DNA from: Deltaproteobacteria bacterium
GTDB lineage: Bacteria; UBA10199; JADFYH01
DNA: 64,000 bases
Assembly: GCA_015233135.1 (NCBI GenBank)
Contig: JADFYH010000007.1
Coordinates: 1-64,000, forward strand
Direction of reading: 5' to 3'
The notes beneath the pieces were generated by a model that saw only the letters and a list, made by a program, of their open reading frames with translations, ran no database searches and was not told where the DNA came from. The translations under genes were made by a program, and so were the position numbers. How positions within the stretch are numbered: the stretch's first letter is position 1; every line of letters begins with the position of its first letter. Of the stretch, positions 26,991 through 36,175 are shown piece by piece.

Positions 26991-27914
26991 ATGTCGTTAC
27001 TTACCGATAAAATCAAAGAACTTATCTCGGTGGATTCCAAGAATCCATCCCTTAAATACGGCAAGGGAGATAGATCTGCAGTGGTGGTGAGTATCTGTTC
27101 CCAAAAAGGGGGAGTTGGAAAAACAACCTCTGCTGTCAATTTAGGTTCCACCCTGGCCAAATTTTTTAACCAAAAAGTATTAGTCATCGACCTGGATCCT
27201 CAGGGCCATGTGGAAAAATCTATCGGAAGCATCATCCCGGAGGGCCTCGAATATAGCCCTCTCTCGGCCATTTTGGTCTCCAAAAAAGGGAACCTGATGG
27301 ATGCCATCGTCAAGACCGATTTGGACAACCTCTCCATCACCCCCGGCGACAAGAATCTCTACGAAACAGAGGGTTTGCTTTCGACAAAAATCGGAAAGGA
27401 ATTCATTCTACAAGAAGCCATTCAAACCGCACGCACACATTTTGATATCGTCCTGATCGATTGCCCTCCCAACCTGGGAAACCTTACTCTCAATGCCTTG
27501 GTGGCCTCGGATTACTGTTTGGTCCCTTGTGAAATGAGTGTCTTGGCCTTTGAAGGGGTCAATGACCTCATTGAAACCTTAGAAACGGTAAATGAACGTT
27601 TGAACAAAAAACTCAAATTACTAGGTGTTGTCATGACCCGCGTGGATGTCCGCAATCAGGCCATGAACCGTGTCATTGAAGAAAATCTGGGTAATTATTT
27701 CAAGGGTCGCATCTTTAAAACAAAGGTCCATATCAATACCGCTTTAAACAAGGCCCAGCTGGAAGGCAAACCCGTGTTTGAATTTGAGGCTTCTTCCAGC
27801 GGTGCAGCAGATTATAGAGAACTGGCAGATGAACTTGTTAGAAAATTGAAAAAACTCAATTCCTTGGAAAACGCTGACAATAGCCCACGCCTGGCCCATG
27901 TAGCTTCAGCCTAA
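26991..27914 (+). CDS. ParA/Soj-family ATPase
   Basis: This 307-residue deviant Walker A ATPase has CSQKGGVGKTTSAVNLG (KGGVGKT), VLVIDLDPQGH and VLIDCPPNLGNLTLNAL. Such proteins position DNA, receptors or other cargo by binding DNA nonspecifically in the ATP form. The first 30 residues form a short extension. No ParB, no parS-like sites and no Mrp partner are nearby, so an orphan role in positioning surface or other complexes is as likely as chromosome partitioning. GGAG lies six bases before ATG 26991, and a secreted beta-helix protein follows 25 bases downstream. Confidence 0.92.
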   Translation: MSLLTDKIKELISVDSKNPSLKYGKGDRSAVVVSICSQKGGVGKTTSAVNLGSTLAKFFNQKVLVIDLDPQGHVEKSIGSIIPEGLEYSPLSAILVSKKGNLMDAIVKTDLDNLSITPGDKNLYETEGLLSTKIGKEFILQEAIQTARTHFDIVLIDCPPNLGNLTLNALVASDYCLVPCEMSVLAFEGVNDLIETLETVNERLNKKLKLLGVVMTRVDVRNQAMNRVIEENLGNYFKGRIFKTKVHINTALNKAQLEGKPVFEFEASSSGAADYRELADELVRKLKKLNSLENADNSPRLAHVASA

Positions 27915-27939
27915 AAGGCCAGTTTTAAAAGATTCATCC

Positions 27940-29139
27940 ATGCAACTATTGATCTTTTCTTTCTTTCTCCTCACCCTCCTTTTTAGCAATTTTTCTTTCG
28001 CCCGGGAGGGGACCCAAGAGACTAAAGACCCTTTTCCCTTCAACATTTTTTTCACAGAGCACCTTTTGAAAGTAAGCTCCGAGGCAGACACTTTTGCGGA
28101 AGGCAGCCTGAGAACAGTCTTGCTGAAAGCCGCAACTTTAAGGCATCAGAACGCCTTCAGCGTGATTAAAATAGAATTTGAAAATCAGGTAAAAAAAATA
28201 AACCTGCAGAAGAACCCCCTCCCTTCTTTGGATTTCGGCTTTGTGAGCATCGACTGTGGCTCCCATGTCATCCTCGACGCCTCCCTGATTCAGGAGAAGG
28301 GGGCCATTTTTGTTTTGGACTCCCAGGCAAATCAAATTAAAAATTGTGAGCTCACGCATTTTCCTGAGACAGGCATCCTTATTTTGGGGAACGAAAATAA
28401 CATTGAAGGAAATCACTTTACCCAATCACCCAAATCCTCTGCCCTAGTTTTAGGGCCTCAAGCATCGCTTAATAAAATAAAAAATTGCCAATTTGAAAAC
28501 CTGGACGAAGCCATTCACTTGAGTTCAAATAGTGGTTGGGGGAATGAGCTCAGCCAAAATCAATTCAAGCAAATTAATCAAAGAGAAATAATGAACAGGG
28601 CCTCCCGTTGGGATAGCCCCAAAATCAATTTAAGACAGATTTCCGGAAACACTTCGGAGATAGAACTTTTGGGGAACTTGAACGAAGAGGCAATGCTGGA
28701 GCTTTATTATTCCAGCAACGAAAAACAATGGCTGCCTTTGCAGCAGAAAAAAGTGCAGCCCAACTCAGGAGAATTCAGAATCAGCTTCAATGTCTCGGGC
28801 ATCCCTTTGCAAAGCACCTTTGCGGTTATTGCTACAACTCTTCGAAAAAATACTTCGGAGTTTTCCAATGCCCTGCCTTTTCCCACTTCAAAGTCTGAAA
28901 GCAGCCCCGCTTCTGCTCCAGCCCTGCCCGCTGAGCATCCTGCAACGACTGTCCCCGAATCTCAGGAGGAATCTCCTAAAATTGACCCCTTGCTCAACAG
29001 CAACAAGCTTCCAGGTCTTGAAAATCTACCCACACCCAGCAGTGAAAAAAAATCAGAAATCAATATTCAGAGTAATAAAAAATCGGGGCCATCCGATTTT
29101 TTCAAGGTAGAAATCTTGGATGCTCCTTCGGTGCCTTAA
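27940..29139 (+). CDS. Secreted beta-helix protein, unknown function
   Basis: This 399-residue protein starts with a signal peptide (LLIFSFFLLTLLFSNFSFA). Its N-terminal half shows EGSLRTVLLKA and repeated short turns such as NQIKNCELTHF and NNIEGNHFTQSP, typical of a right-handed parallel beta-helix of the NosD/pectate-lyase kind. The last 100 residues are Ser/Pro/Glu-rich and low in complexity. Catalytic residues of pectate lyases are not obvious. It follows the ParA gene closely and may be cotranscribed. Function unknown. Confidence 0.75.
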   Translation: MQLLIFSFFLLTLLFSNFSFAREGTQETKDPFPFNIFFTEHLLKVSSEADTFAEGSLRTVLLKAATLRHQNAFSVIKIEFENQVKKINLQKNPLPSLDFGFVSIDCGSHVILDASLIQEKGAIFVLDSQANQIKNCELTHFPETGILILGNENNIEGNHFTQSPKSSALVLGPQASLNKIKNCQFENLDEAIHLSSNSGWGNELSQNQFKQINQREIMNRASRWDSPKINLRQISGNTSEIELLGNLNEEAMLELYYSSNEKQWLPLQQKKVQPNSGEFRISFNVSGIPLQSTFAVIATTLRKNTSEFSNALPFPTSKSESSPASAPALPAEHPATTVPESQEESPKIDPLLNSNKLPGLENLPTPSSEKKSEINIQSNKKSGPSDFFKVEILDAPSVP

Positions 29140-29149
29140 AAGAAAAACT

Positions 29150-30295
29150 CTACTCCATCTTCCTCAATAATTCCTGCCAGGGATAAACAAAAATCTCGCC
29201 CTGCTTTTTAACCGTACTGCCCAGGTAAGCCACACAAAGTTTGGCCTTCTTCGGGTGGCATTCCTCAAAATGATGTAAGCCGCGCAGATCGGAGGGACCT
29301 ACATTTACGGAAGCCTTCAGCTCGATTGCCCAGGTTTTGCCTTCCTTCTCCACAATAAAATCCACTTCTGCCCCATGTTCGGTACGATAAGTAAAAATGG
29401 AAGCCTCCTGACCGGAAGCCTGGGCACTGCTCAAAATCTGATTAAAGAAAAGATGCTCGAACAAAAGGCCCTTGCGATCATCCGAGGCATTAAAATTCTT
29501 GAGCAAGGCATTCAGTACACCGGTATCGAAAAAATAATACTTGGGAGATTTGATCAGCCTTTTTTTGGTATTCGTTCCATAACTTTCGCAGCGGTTCACC
29601 ACCAAGGTATCTTCCAAAATTTCAAAATAGCGGGTGGCACTCTGACGGCTGATGTGGGCTTCGGATGCGAGTTTGGTAAAATCCAAAAAGTGCCCGGAAT
29701 AATGGGCGGCCAAATATAAAAATCTGGAAAAACCCTCGAGATTCTGGGTGAGGGCCTCGGCCTGTATCTCCTCTTTCAAATAAGTGCCCGCATAAGAGGA
29801 CAGGGTTTGCGTTTGCTCCTCCCGGTCTGCTTCCGTATAGATTCCCGGAAGACAGCCCGTTTCAAGGCATTGTTTACTATTCAAATGATAATCCAATTCA
29901 CGAGCACAGAGCGGGCCCAGATGAAAGACCTGAACTCTGCCCGGTAGGAGGTTGGCATTTCCTCTTTTCAATTTTCTGGCACTGGAGCCGCTGAGGTAAA
30001 ATTTGGGGGCCCATTTTTTTTCGTCGAGGAGATATTGAAGAGTGTTGAGCAAACTGGGAAGCCGCTGGACTTCATCGATGAAAACGCTTTTATAGGTTTT
30101 GGCCGCAAGCCTTTCCTCCAACTCTAGTGGATTGCGGGCGAATTCCATATAAGTGGCCTCGTGGGCAAGATTGATTTGAAGTTCAGGCTTGATCTGTTCC
30201 CGAATGAGTGTGGATTTCCCAGTCTGCCTGGGCCCCAGAAGTAAAACACTTTTTTTGGTTTTTAGTAAGGCAGAGGCAATTGATCTTTTTATCAT
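29150..30295 (-). CDS. AAA_14/DUF4143 ATPase
   Basis: This 381-residue protein has a P-loop LLLGPRQTGKSTLI, the Walker B SVFIDEVQRLP and sensor FYLSGSSARKL, then a winged-helix part (DFTKLASEAHISRQSATRYFEIL). A DUF4143 domain follows, with PDDEXK-like EHGAEVDFIVEKEG and AIELKAS. The family is abundant, often mobile and poorly characterised. It lies downstream of hisS on the same strand and ends 10 bases from the convergent beta-helix gene. Physiological role unknown. Confidence 0.9.
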   Translation of the reverse strand: MIKRSIASALLKTKKSVLLLGPRQTGKSTLIREQIKPELQINLAHEATYMEFARNPLELEERLAAKTYKSVFIDEVQRLPSLLNTLQYLLDEKKWAPKFYLSGSSARKLKRGNANLLPGRVQVFHLGPLCARELDYHLNSKQCLETGCLPGIYTEADREEQTQTLSSYAGTYLKEEIQAEALTQNLEGFSRFLYLAAHYSGHFLDFTKLASEAHISRQSATRYFEILEDTLVVNRCESYGTNTKKRLIKSPKYYFFDTGVLNALLKNFNASDDRKGLLFEHLFFNQILSSAQASGQEASIFTYRTEHGAEVDFIVEKEGKTWAIELKASVNVGPSDLRGLHHFEECHPKKAKLCVAYLGSTVKKQGEIFVYPWQELLRKME

Positions 30296-30345
30296 AGTCT
30301 GTGCAAATTACGCGGTAAAACGCCCAAGGGTCAAATAAAATAAAT

Positions 30346-31608
30346 TTATATTCTCTTCATCTCTTCAAAAAAACCCAGCAGGCTTTCTAGGGGAATTTCT
30401 TTATTTTCCCCGCTCTCTTTCATGTTTTTTAGCTGCAACAGACCTCGCCCAATCTCCAATTCCCCAGCAATCAGCGTCCAGTCTACTTCCCAGCGATTGG
30501 CCTCGCGGAGTTGAGCCTTGAGGGAACGACCTTCAAAATCGGTATGCACCCAATAGCCCAGGTCTCGAAGCTTAAAAAGAAAGGGATATAAAGCTTGAAA
30601 GGCCTTTTGCCCCAGGCTTGCAATGAATATTTTTTTTGGATTTGAAAAAGGAAGCGTTTGATTTTCAAGCAGGCTCACCAGACGTTCCATTCCCAGAGCG
30701 AAGCCGATGGCCGGGGTTGGCGCTCCTCCCAAATTTTCAACCAGACCATCATAGCGCCCACCTCCTGCGACTGCGTTTTGCGCCCCCAAATCACCGCTCA
30801 CGAACTCAAAGGCCGTTCGGACATAATAATCCAATCCCCTAACCAGGCGATCATTGATTTCATAAGCAACATTCAAATCTCTTAAAGATTTTTGCACCCC
30901 ATTAAAATGATCGACGCAAGGCTCACAAAGAGAATCCAAACTTTTAGGAATATCCTGAAGTAAATTCTGGCAGGAGGGATTTTTACAGTCTAGGACGCGC
31001 AAAGGATTTCGCCCCAGGCGATCCTGGCATTGCGCACAAAGTTGCTCTCGGAGAGGTTCCAAAACTTTCAACAATTCCTGGCGATAAACCGGTCGACAAT
31101 CTTTACAACCCAAACTGTTCAGTTGCAGTCGGATAGAATCAAGCCCCAACTTTTTGAAAAGTTGATTCGCCAAGGCGATGACTTCTGCATCCACATAAGG
31201 AGAAGTCGCTCCAAATACCTCTGCCCCAATTTGAGTAAATTGACGAAAGCGACCTTTCTGAGGACGTTCATGACGAAACATCGGCCCCAGATAATAAAAA
31301 CGGGAGTACTGGCCTCCAGCCCCGGCAAAACGTTCAATGTAGGCTCTTACCAGGGAAGCAGTCCCTTCGGGTCTCAAAGCAATACGCTTGCCATTGCGAT
31401 CTTCGAAGGCATACATCTCTTTTTCGACAATATCGCTGGTGTTTCCCACGGCGTGTTGAAAGAGGGCTTCTTCTTCCAAAAGCGGAGGTCTCAGTTCAAA
31501 AAAAGCCGCCTGCTCAAAAATTTCTCGCGCGATCTTTTCAATGAAATTCCAGGTTTTGATTTCGGGGGGGCCTACATCGTGCATGCCTTTGATGGCAGAA
31601 AAACGCAT
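30346..31608 (-). CDS. hisS: Histidyl-tRNA synthetase
   Basis: HisRS charges tRNA-His. The 420-residue product has class II motif 2 (FYYLGPMFRHERPQKGRFRQF), motif 1 region (RPPLLEEEALF), the histidine-specific LVRGLDYYVRTAFEF and motif 3 (GFALGMERL), then an anticodon-binding domain. Cysteine pairs near residues 170-230 (CKDC, CAQC, CEPC) form an insert seen in some HisRS. ATG 31608 has a purine-rich AAAGAG upstream; an in-frame TTG at 31614 is less likely. It follows the TPR gene in the leftward cluster. Confidence 0.97.
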   Translation of the reverse strand: MRFSAIKGMHDVGPPEIKTWNFIEKIAREIFEQAAFFELRPPLLEEEALFQHAVGNTSDIVEKEMYAFEDRNGKRIALRPEGTASLVRAYIERFAGAGGQYSRFYYLGPMFRHERPQKGRFRQFTQIGAEVFGATSPYVDAEVIALANQLFKKLGLDSIRLQLNSLGCKDCRPVYRQELLKVLEPLREQLCAQCQDRLGRNPLRVLDCKNPSCQNLLQDIPKSLDSLCEPCVDHFNGVQKSLRDLNVAYEINDRLVRGLDYYVRTAFEFVSGDLGAQNAVAGGGRYDGLVENLGGAPTPAIGFALGMERLVSLLENQTLPFSNPKKIFIASLGQKAFQALYPFLFKLRDLGYWVHTDFEGRSLKAQLREANRWEVDWTLIAGELEIGRGLLQLKNMKESGENKEIPLESLLGFFEEMKRI

Positions 31609-31668
31609 ATTCAAACTCTTTTTTTCTGTAACTGGCTAAGCGAATCATTTGGATTTTCGAAAGGGACA

Positions 31669-32442
31669 CTAACCAACTACTTTCTTCTGATCGTACTCAA
31701 AAATCTCTTTGGCCTTCAGATAGATCTTTTCAAAATCGCCTTCTTTTTCCAATTTTGAGCGCTCAATTTTTTTCATCACCGATTCAGGGTCGTGTTTTCT
31801 GAGATATAAAATGCAAAGTTCTTTAAGTACATTCAGATCTTTGGGACGACGAAAATAGATTTTTTCCAGCACTTCGATCAACAGCTTAAGCTCTTTTGCA
31901 CCCTCCTGCTTCAGCTGCTCGCTAATTTGCTCGTATTCCTTCAAAGCCGCATCCACCATCCCCTGGTTTAAATAAATTTCGGCTAAACGCATACGATGCA
32001 TGGGATTTTGCGTATCAAGTAGCACCATTTTTTGGGCCACTTCCAATACTTTTTCTTTCTCCGCCCGGCTTTGATAATAATTGATCACAATCAGGTATTG
32101 ATTAATGGCATCTTTGACCATTCCTAATTGAGGATAAATCTCAGCCAACTTTTCATTGTATTCCACACTCCCAGGCGACATGCGAATCATGTTCTTGTAG
32201 ATGGCAACTGCCTTGAGAAAAAAACCCTCCCGAACATAGGCCTCAGCCACTTCTGTGAAAAGTTGTAAACCCAAGGCCAATTCTCGACGCTTGAAATAAA
32301 TTTCACCCAGGCGGATCTTGGCACGCTGATCGTTAGGATTTGCCTGGCAACTTAGTAGCGCCTCTTTCAGTTCCTTCTCAAAGGGATTTTTATTAAAAAT
32401 GCCTTTCAACGTAGTAAAAAATTGTTTTGCTTTATCACTCAT
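31669..32442 (-). CDS. Tetratricopeptide repeat protein
   Basis: This 257-residue soluble protein is made of TPR helices. Recognisable units include AKIRLGEIYFKRRELALGL, AVAIYKNMIRMSPG, DAINQYLIVINYYQSRAEKEK and MRLAEIYLNQGMVDAALKEYEQ. TPRs mediate protein contacts. There is no signal peptide or enzyme domain. It sits between aroQ and hisS with three bases to aroQ, so it is part of the operon, but its partner is unknown. Confidence 0.82.
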   Translation of the reverse strand: MSDKAKQFFTTLKGIFNKNPFEKELKEALLSCQANPNDQRAKIRLGEIYFKRRELALGLQLFTEVAEAYVREGFFLKAVAIYKNMIRMSPGSVEYNEKLAEIYPQLGMVKDAINQYLIVINYYQSRAEKEKVLEVAQKMVLLDTQNPMHRMRLAEIYLNQGMVDAALKEYEQISEQLKQEGAKELKLLIEVLEKIYFRRPKDLNVLKELCILYLRKHDPESVMKKIERSKLEKEGDFEKIYLKAKEIFEYDQKKVVG

Positions 32443-32445
32443 AAT

Positions 32446-32886
32446 TTACAGAATTTCTTTCAAAGCCCGCAAAGCCAACAAATAACTGAGCACCCCAAAA
32501 CCCGCAATTTGCCCTTTTGCAACAGGGGCAATAAAAGAATGATGACGAAAATCTTCGCGCGAATAGATATTGCTCAAATGCACCTCGATGACCGGAATGG
32601 AAATCGCCGCCACGGCATCCCGCAAAGCCACAGAAGTATGGGTATAGGCCGCTGGATTTAAAATAAGACCCTGAAAATTTTGACGAGCTTCCTGGATTTT
32701 GGAAACAAGCTCTCCCTCGTGGTTACTTTGAAAAAAATTGACTGCCAAGCCGAGAGAATCTGCTTCCTTGGAAATTTTCTGGTTAATTTTTTCTAAGGTC
32801 AAATCGCCGTAAACCCCTTTCTCTCGTTCTCCCAGGAGGTTGAGGTTTGGGCCATGAATCACTAAAATTTTTCTCTTTGGACTCAC
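32446..32886 (-). CDS. aroQ: Type II 3-dehydroquinate dehydratase
   Basis: AroQ dehydrates 3-dehydroquinate in the shikimate pathway. The 146-residue length and the motifs [17 protein letters not shown] (catalytic tyrosine and arginine loop), [32 protein letters not shown] and [17 protein letters not shown] are diagnostic of the dodecameric type II enzyme. It starts at GTG 32886, overlapping the upstream stop as GTGA. It sits downstream of aroB in the leftward cluster. Confidence 0.96.
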   Translation of the reverse strand: MSPKRKILVIHGPNLNLLGEREKGVYGDLTLEKINQKISKEADSLGLAVNFFQSNHEGELVSKIQEARQNFQGLILNPAAYTHTSVALRDAVAAISIPVIEVHLSNIYSREDFRHHSFIAPVAKGQIAGFGVLSYLLALRALKEIL

Positions 32887-33344
32887 AAACGCCTCTCTTG
32901 CACTTTCAGGAGTAAAAATTCCAGATTGAAAACTTTATCGGACAAAGACATTTTCACGACCTCTGCAGCCGAAGTTTTTGTTTCTGCAATTCCCTCCGAT
33001 TTTGATTTCAATTCTTCCTGGACCTCAGCTTCTACCCTTGTTTCAGCCTTCTCTTGTTCCTCTTTTGCCGCCAAAGCCGCTTCTAATCTTTCTTTTCTCA
33101 AGCCCGGTTCCGTAATTTCCTCTTCCTCTTCAAGCACTTCTTCAGCAGCCTTTGCTGCCACTCCCGCAAAATTTTTCATGAAATTGGTTCGGGTCTTTTC
33201 GTAGAGCTCTTTCAAACTTTCATTTTCAGAATCTCTTGCCAACAATTTCTGGCAGATCTTACCCGCATGCAGCAAGTGCCCCTGAGCCAGTAAAATCTTC
33301 ACCATGGTTTTGTTATGAAATAGGGGATCGAGTTCGAAGGCCAT
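32883..33344 (-). CDS. Small acidic helical protein, unknown
   Basis: The 153-residue product begins with a helix-turn-helix resembling half a TPR ([25 protein letters not shown]). A Glu/Ala/Lys-rich low-complexity middle (about 65-130) is followed by a hydrophobic ending [16 protein letters not shown]. No enzyme motif is visible. It lies between aroB and aroQ and overlaps the aroQ start. I infer an adaptor or coiled-coil protein; function unknown. Confidence 0.6.
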   Translation of the reverse strand: MAFELDPLFHNKTMVKILLAQGHLLHAGKICQKLLARDSENESLKELYEKTRTNFMKNFAGVAAKAAEEVLEEEEEITEPGLRKERLEAALAAKEEQEKAETRVEAEVQEELKSKSEGIAETKTSAAEVVKMSLSDKVFNLEFLLLKVQERRL

Positions 33345-33349
33345 TGTTA

Positions 33350-33427
33350 TTAGTTACTAGTTAGCAGTTACTAGTTCGCAGCTGCCAGCAAAGGTTGGAT
33401 TACCCCTTACTGTTAACTAGTAACTAA
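33350..33427. repeat. Imperfect inverted repeat after aroB
   Basis: The arms TTAGTTACTAGTTAGCAG (33350-33367) and CTGTTAACTAGTAACTAA (33410-33427) match as reverse complements at 17 of 18 positions around a 42-base spacer. Further TAGTTAGCAGTT-type motifs continue to 33446. It separates aroB from the next gene; the tail overlaps the last aroB codons. It looks like a mobile palindromic repeat rather than a terminator because there is no T-run. Confidence 0.7.
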
Positions 33428-33440
33428 TAACTGCCAACTG

Positions 33441-34532
33441 CTAACTGTTTTTCAAGCAGTGTCTCAATTCTTTCTCCACAAAGTCCAGCGCTAATTTCTG
33501 GCTAAACACCTGTCCAATCTTTTTCATCAGGACATATTGTATCTGCCCCTGTTGCATCTTCTTGTCACGTGCCATCACCTGTAAATATTGAGAGGCCTTG
33601 AAGAAAGGGATTTGGATAGAAAATCCCGCTTTTATTATCAAATTTTTCAAACGCTGCTCACTTTGCAGCGAACAAAAACCCATGCGTTGTGAAAGCTGTG
33701 CGGCAAAGGCCATTCCCACTGCAACACCCTCTCCATGACTCATCTTTTTATAGCCCATTAAAGTTTCGGCGGCATGCCCCAAGGTGTGTCCAAAGTTGAG
33801 GATGATCCTCAAACCTTTGGTCTCCTTTTCATCTCCCTGAACCACCTTGGCTTTAATCTCCACACATTCCCGTACAATGCGCGCGAGTAGCCCGGGATCC
33901 AGTTTTAAGAAGGAATGAATTTGTTCTTCCAGCAATTTGAATAAAGAAGGGCTTTTTATGACGCCATATTTAATCACTTCTGCAGAACCACAAAGGATTT
34001 CCCGCTGGGGCAAGGTATTCAGATAAGAAGTATCAATATACACCAGATGAGGCTGATAAAAAGCACCAACCAGATTTTTTCCTTCCGGCAGATCTACAGC
34101 GGTTTTGCCACCTACGCTGGAATCGACTTGAGCGAGTAATGTGGTTGGAATCTGAATGAGGGGAAGCCCTCTTAAAAAAGTGGCCGCTGCAAAACCCGCC
34201 ACATCTCCCACCACGCCCCCACCCAAAGCCACCACAGGCGTGTTGCGATCTACTTTGTGTTTTAAAAAAGCCTTATAGAGTTTTTGCAGGGTCTCCAAGG
34301 TCTTATATTTTTCTCCATCGGGCATGAAGACCGTATGCACTTCGCCCAAAGAAGAAAGCTTCTTTTCCAGCTGTTTACCATGCAAACGATACACTTTTGG
34401 ATTGCTGACCATCACCCATTTTCTGGCTTTAAAAAAAGAAGAAAAGAGCTTTTCCAATTCTTTAGAACGACCTTCTACAAAATAAATGGAGTAGGGATTG
34501 CCGGAGAGTTTTAAATGAAGCAGAGGGGTCAT
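33441..34532 (-). CDS. aroB: 3-Dehydroquinate synthase
   Basis: AroB converts DAHP to 3-dehydroquinate using NAD+ and a divalent metal. The 363-residue protein carries MPDGEKYKTLETL, the NAD-binding GGGVVGDVAGFAAATFLRG, PTTLLAQVDSSVGGKTAVDL and the metal-ligand region LNFGHTLGHAAETL with HGEGVAVGM. ATG 34532 is used. The last codons lie within the edge of the palindromic repeat. It is separated from aroK by the DUF1016 gene. Confidence 0.96.
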   Translation of the reverse strand: MTPLLHLKLSGNPYSIYFVEGRSKELEKLFSSFFKARKWVMVSNPKVYRLHGKQLEKKLSSLGEVHTVFMPDGEKYKTLETLQKLYKAFLKHKVDRNTPVVALGGGVVGDVAGFAAATFLRGLPLIQIPTTLLAQVDSSVGGKTAVDLPEGKNLVGAFYQPHLVYIDTSYLNTLPQREILCGSAEVIKYGVIKSPSLFKLLEEQIHSFLKLDPGLLARIVRECVEIKAKVVQGDEKETKGLRIILNFGHTLGHAAETLMGYKKMSHGEGVAVGMAFAAQLSQRMGFCSLQSEQRLKNLIIKAGFSIQIPFFKASQYLQVMARDKKMQQGQIQYVLMKKIGQVFSQKLALDFVEKELRHCLKNS

Positions 34533-34558
34533 ATTTTAATATTGAATGTTACGATTTC

Positions 34559-35620
34559 TTATAAAAAAGTTTTCAGTTTTTCAGCATCCGGCAAAATATG
34601 CCTGTACTTGGCTGGAAGCTTGGCAGATCTTTTGTAGAGAGCAACTCCCATGGGCTTGCTGGTGTCCCGAAAAGAAAACTCCACAATTCTATGATTTTTT
34701 TCTTTGCACAGAATGATACCAATAGAAGGACTCTCGTGAGGCATTTTTATCAATTCATCCAGAGCTGACAGGTAAAAGTTCATTTTTCCTGCATATTCGG
34801 CTTTGAATTTACCTTTTTTGATTTCAATGGCAACAAGGCTTTGAAGTTTACGATTAAAAAAAAGCAGATCAATAAAAAACTCATTCCCATCCACAATCAA
34901 CCGGTACTGGTTGCCGATAAAACTGAAATCTGACCCAAGTGCCATGATGAATTTTTTTAGGTTGTTTACAATAGCATGTTCCAAAACCCGTTCATCAGGT
35001 TCTTCGTCAGGGTCTTCTATGTTGACAAAATCAAGCAACAGCTCGTCTTTGAAGGAATGGAGCGCTCTCGTCCGAAATGCATTGTCGGTTATCGTTTTTG
35101 GGAAATTGTTTTGCAACATACCCTTTCGGGAAAACAGATCTTCTTTGATATGATATTTCAATTTTTCAACACTCCAAAAATCTGTAGCGCACTGCTCGAC
35201 ATAAAACAGACGAGCTTCTTCTTTTTTGACTTTTGAGATAATTTCAATGTGGTGAGTGAAACCAACCCGTGTAAAATTCGCTGTCTCCAAATCGCCAGTT
35301 GCCAACTGGCGATTTTTAAAATGGCCTTTCCAGACCTCGTAAAAAAGACGCATATTCTTGATATTACTCGGAGAAAATCCCCTCAGACCAGGAAGTTCTT
35401 GTTGCAACCGATCAGAAATAATTTCGATGGCAGCGATGCCCCATTGATGATTGCGAGTATTCTCAGAAACATACCTGCCCACAGAAAAATAGAGAGAAAG
35501 AAGTTCTCGATTGGCAAGCGCCGCCGCCGTGTAGCGACTTTTCAAAATGGCGTCTTTGATTTTCCTGATGGCACCCGAATAGTCTTTCAATCTAGATACA
35601 CCAATCGAACTTTTACTCAT
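34559..35620 (-). CDS. DUF1016/YhcG-family nuclease
   Basis: This 353-residue protein matches the YhcG/DUF1016 family, predicted PD-(D/E)xK nucleases. The N-terminal domain contains LLSLYFSVGRYVSE and GFSPSNIKNMRLFYEVW. The C-terminal nuclease core shows YRLIVDGNEFFIDLLFFNRKLQSLVAIEIKKGKF, with D, then ExK as catalytic residues. ATG 35620 has AGGTAAGCG before it. The gene sits between aroK and aroB, an unusual place for a mobile-type gene. Family members are linked with restriction and recombination loci, but the substrate is unknown. Confidence 0.9.
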   Translation of the reverse strand: MSKSSIGVSRLKDYSGAIRKIKDAILKSRYTAAALANRELLSLYFSVGRYVSENTRNHQWGIAAIEIISDRLQQELPGLRGFSPSNIKNMRLFYEVWKGHFKNRQLATGDLETANFTRVGFTHHIEIISKVKKEEARLFYVEQCATDFWSVEKLKYHIKEDLFSRKGMLQNNFPKTITDNAFRTRALHSFKDELLLDFVNIEDPDEEPDERVLEHAIVNNLKKFIMALGSDFSFIGNQYRLIVDGNEFFIDLLFFNRKLQSLVAIEIKKGKFKAEYAGKMNFYLSALDELIKMPHESPSIGIILCKEKNHRIVEFSFRDTSKPMGVALYKRSAKLPAKYRHILPDAEKLKTFL

Positions 35621-35641
35621 CGCTTACCTCCATGGGGCGAA

Positions 35642-36169
35642 TCATGGATATTCTTTTTTAAGTCGCTCAATAATTTTTTGAACGACTTCATCAATAGCCA
35701 AGCCGCTCGTATCGATTTGAATCTTCACCTTGGAATAAATTTTTTTTCGATCCTGCAACAATTTCTCAATTTTTTTTCGTCTATCTCCGCCCTGTAAAAG
35801 TGGCCGTTCATTTTCATGCCCTAAACGCCTTACAATTTCATCGACATTCGCAGAGAGAAGAATCATGACGCTGGAAGAAGCCAAAAGCTGAAAATTTTCT
35901 TTATCCAAAATAGCGCCACCCCCTACGGATAAAACTGTTTTTTCATTTTTGGAAAGAAACTTGGAGAGGGTTTCTTTTTCAATCTTACGGAAATGCTCCT
36001 CCCCTTCTGTCTCAAAGATCTGCTGGATGCTTCGCGCTTCACGCGCCTGAATTTCTCGATCACTGTCAAAAAATTGATATCTCAGTGCCAGAGAAAGCGA
36101 TTTGCCTACTGCACTTTTACCCGTACCCATGAAACCGCAGAGTGTGATTAAGGATGGAAAAGATGCCAT
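35642..36169 (-). CDS. aroK: Shikimate kinase
   Basis: AroK phosphorylates shikimate at the 3-hydroxyl. The 175-residue protein has the P-loop LCGFMGTGKSAVGKSL, the shikimate-binding FDSDREIQ, the core VLSVGGGAIL and RPLLQGGDRR in the lid region. ATG 36169 lies six bases after the aroC stop, so it is cotranscribed. Confidence 0.95.
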   Translation of the reverse strand: MASFPSLITLCGFMGTGKSAVGKSLSLALRYQFFDSDREIQAREARSIQQIFETEGEEHFRKIEKETLSKFLSKNEKTVLSVGGGAILDKENFQLLASSSVMILLSANVDEIVRRLGHENERPLLQGGDRRKKIEKLLQDRKKIYSKVKIQIDTSGLAIDEVVQKIIERLKKEYP

Positions 36170-36175
36170 GATAAC

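Noticed and set aside
31030-31758. 242-codon frame opposite hisS
   Set aside because: Antisense to hisS, no motif, no ribosome-binding site.
33350-33446. Rho-independent terminator after aroB
   Set aside because: The stem is AT-rich and there is no T-run; it is better explained as a repeat.
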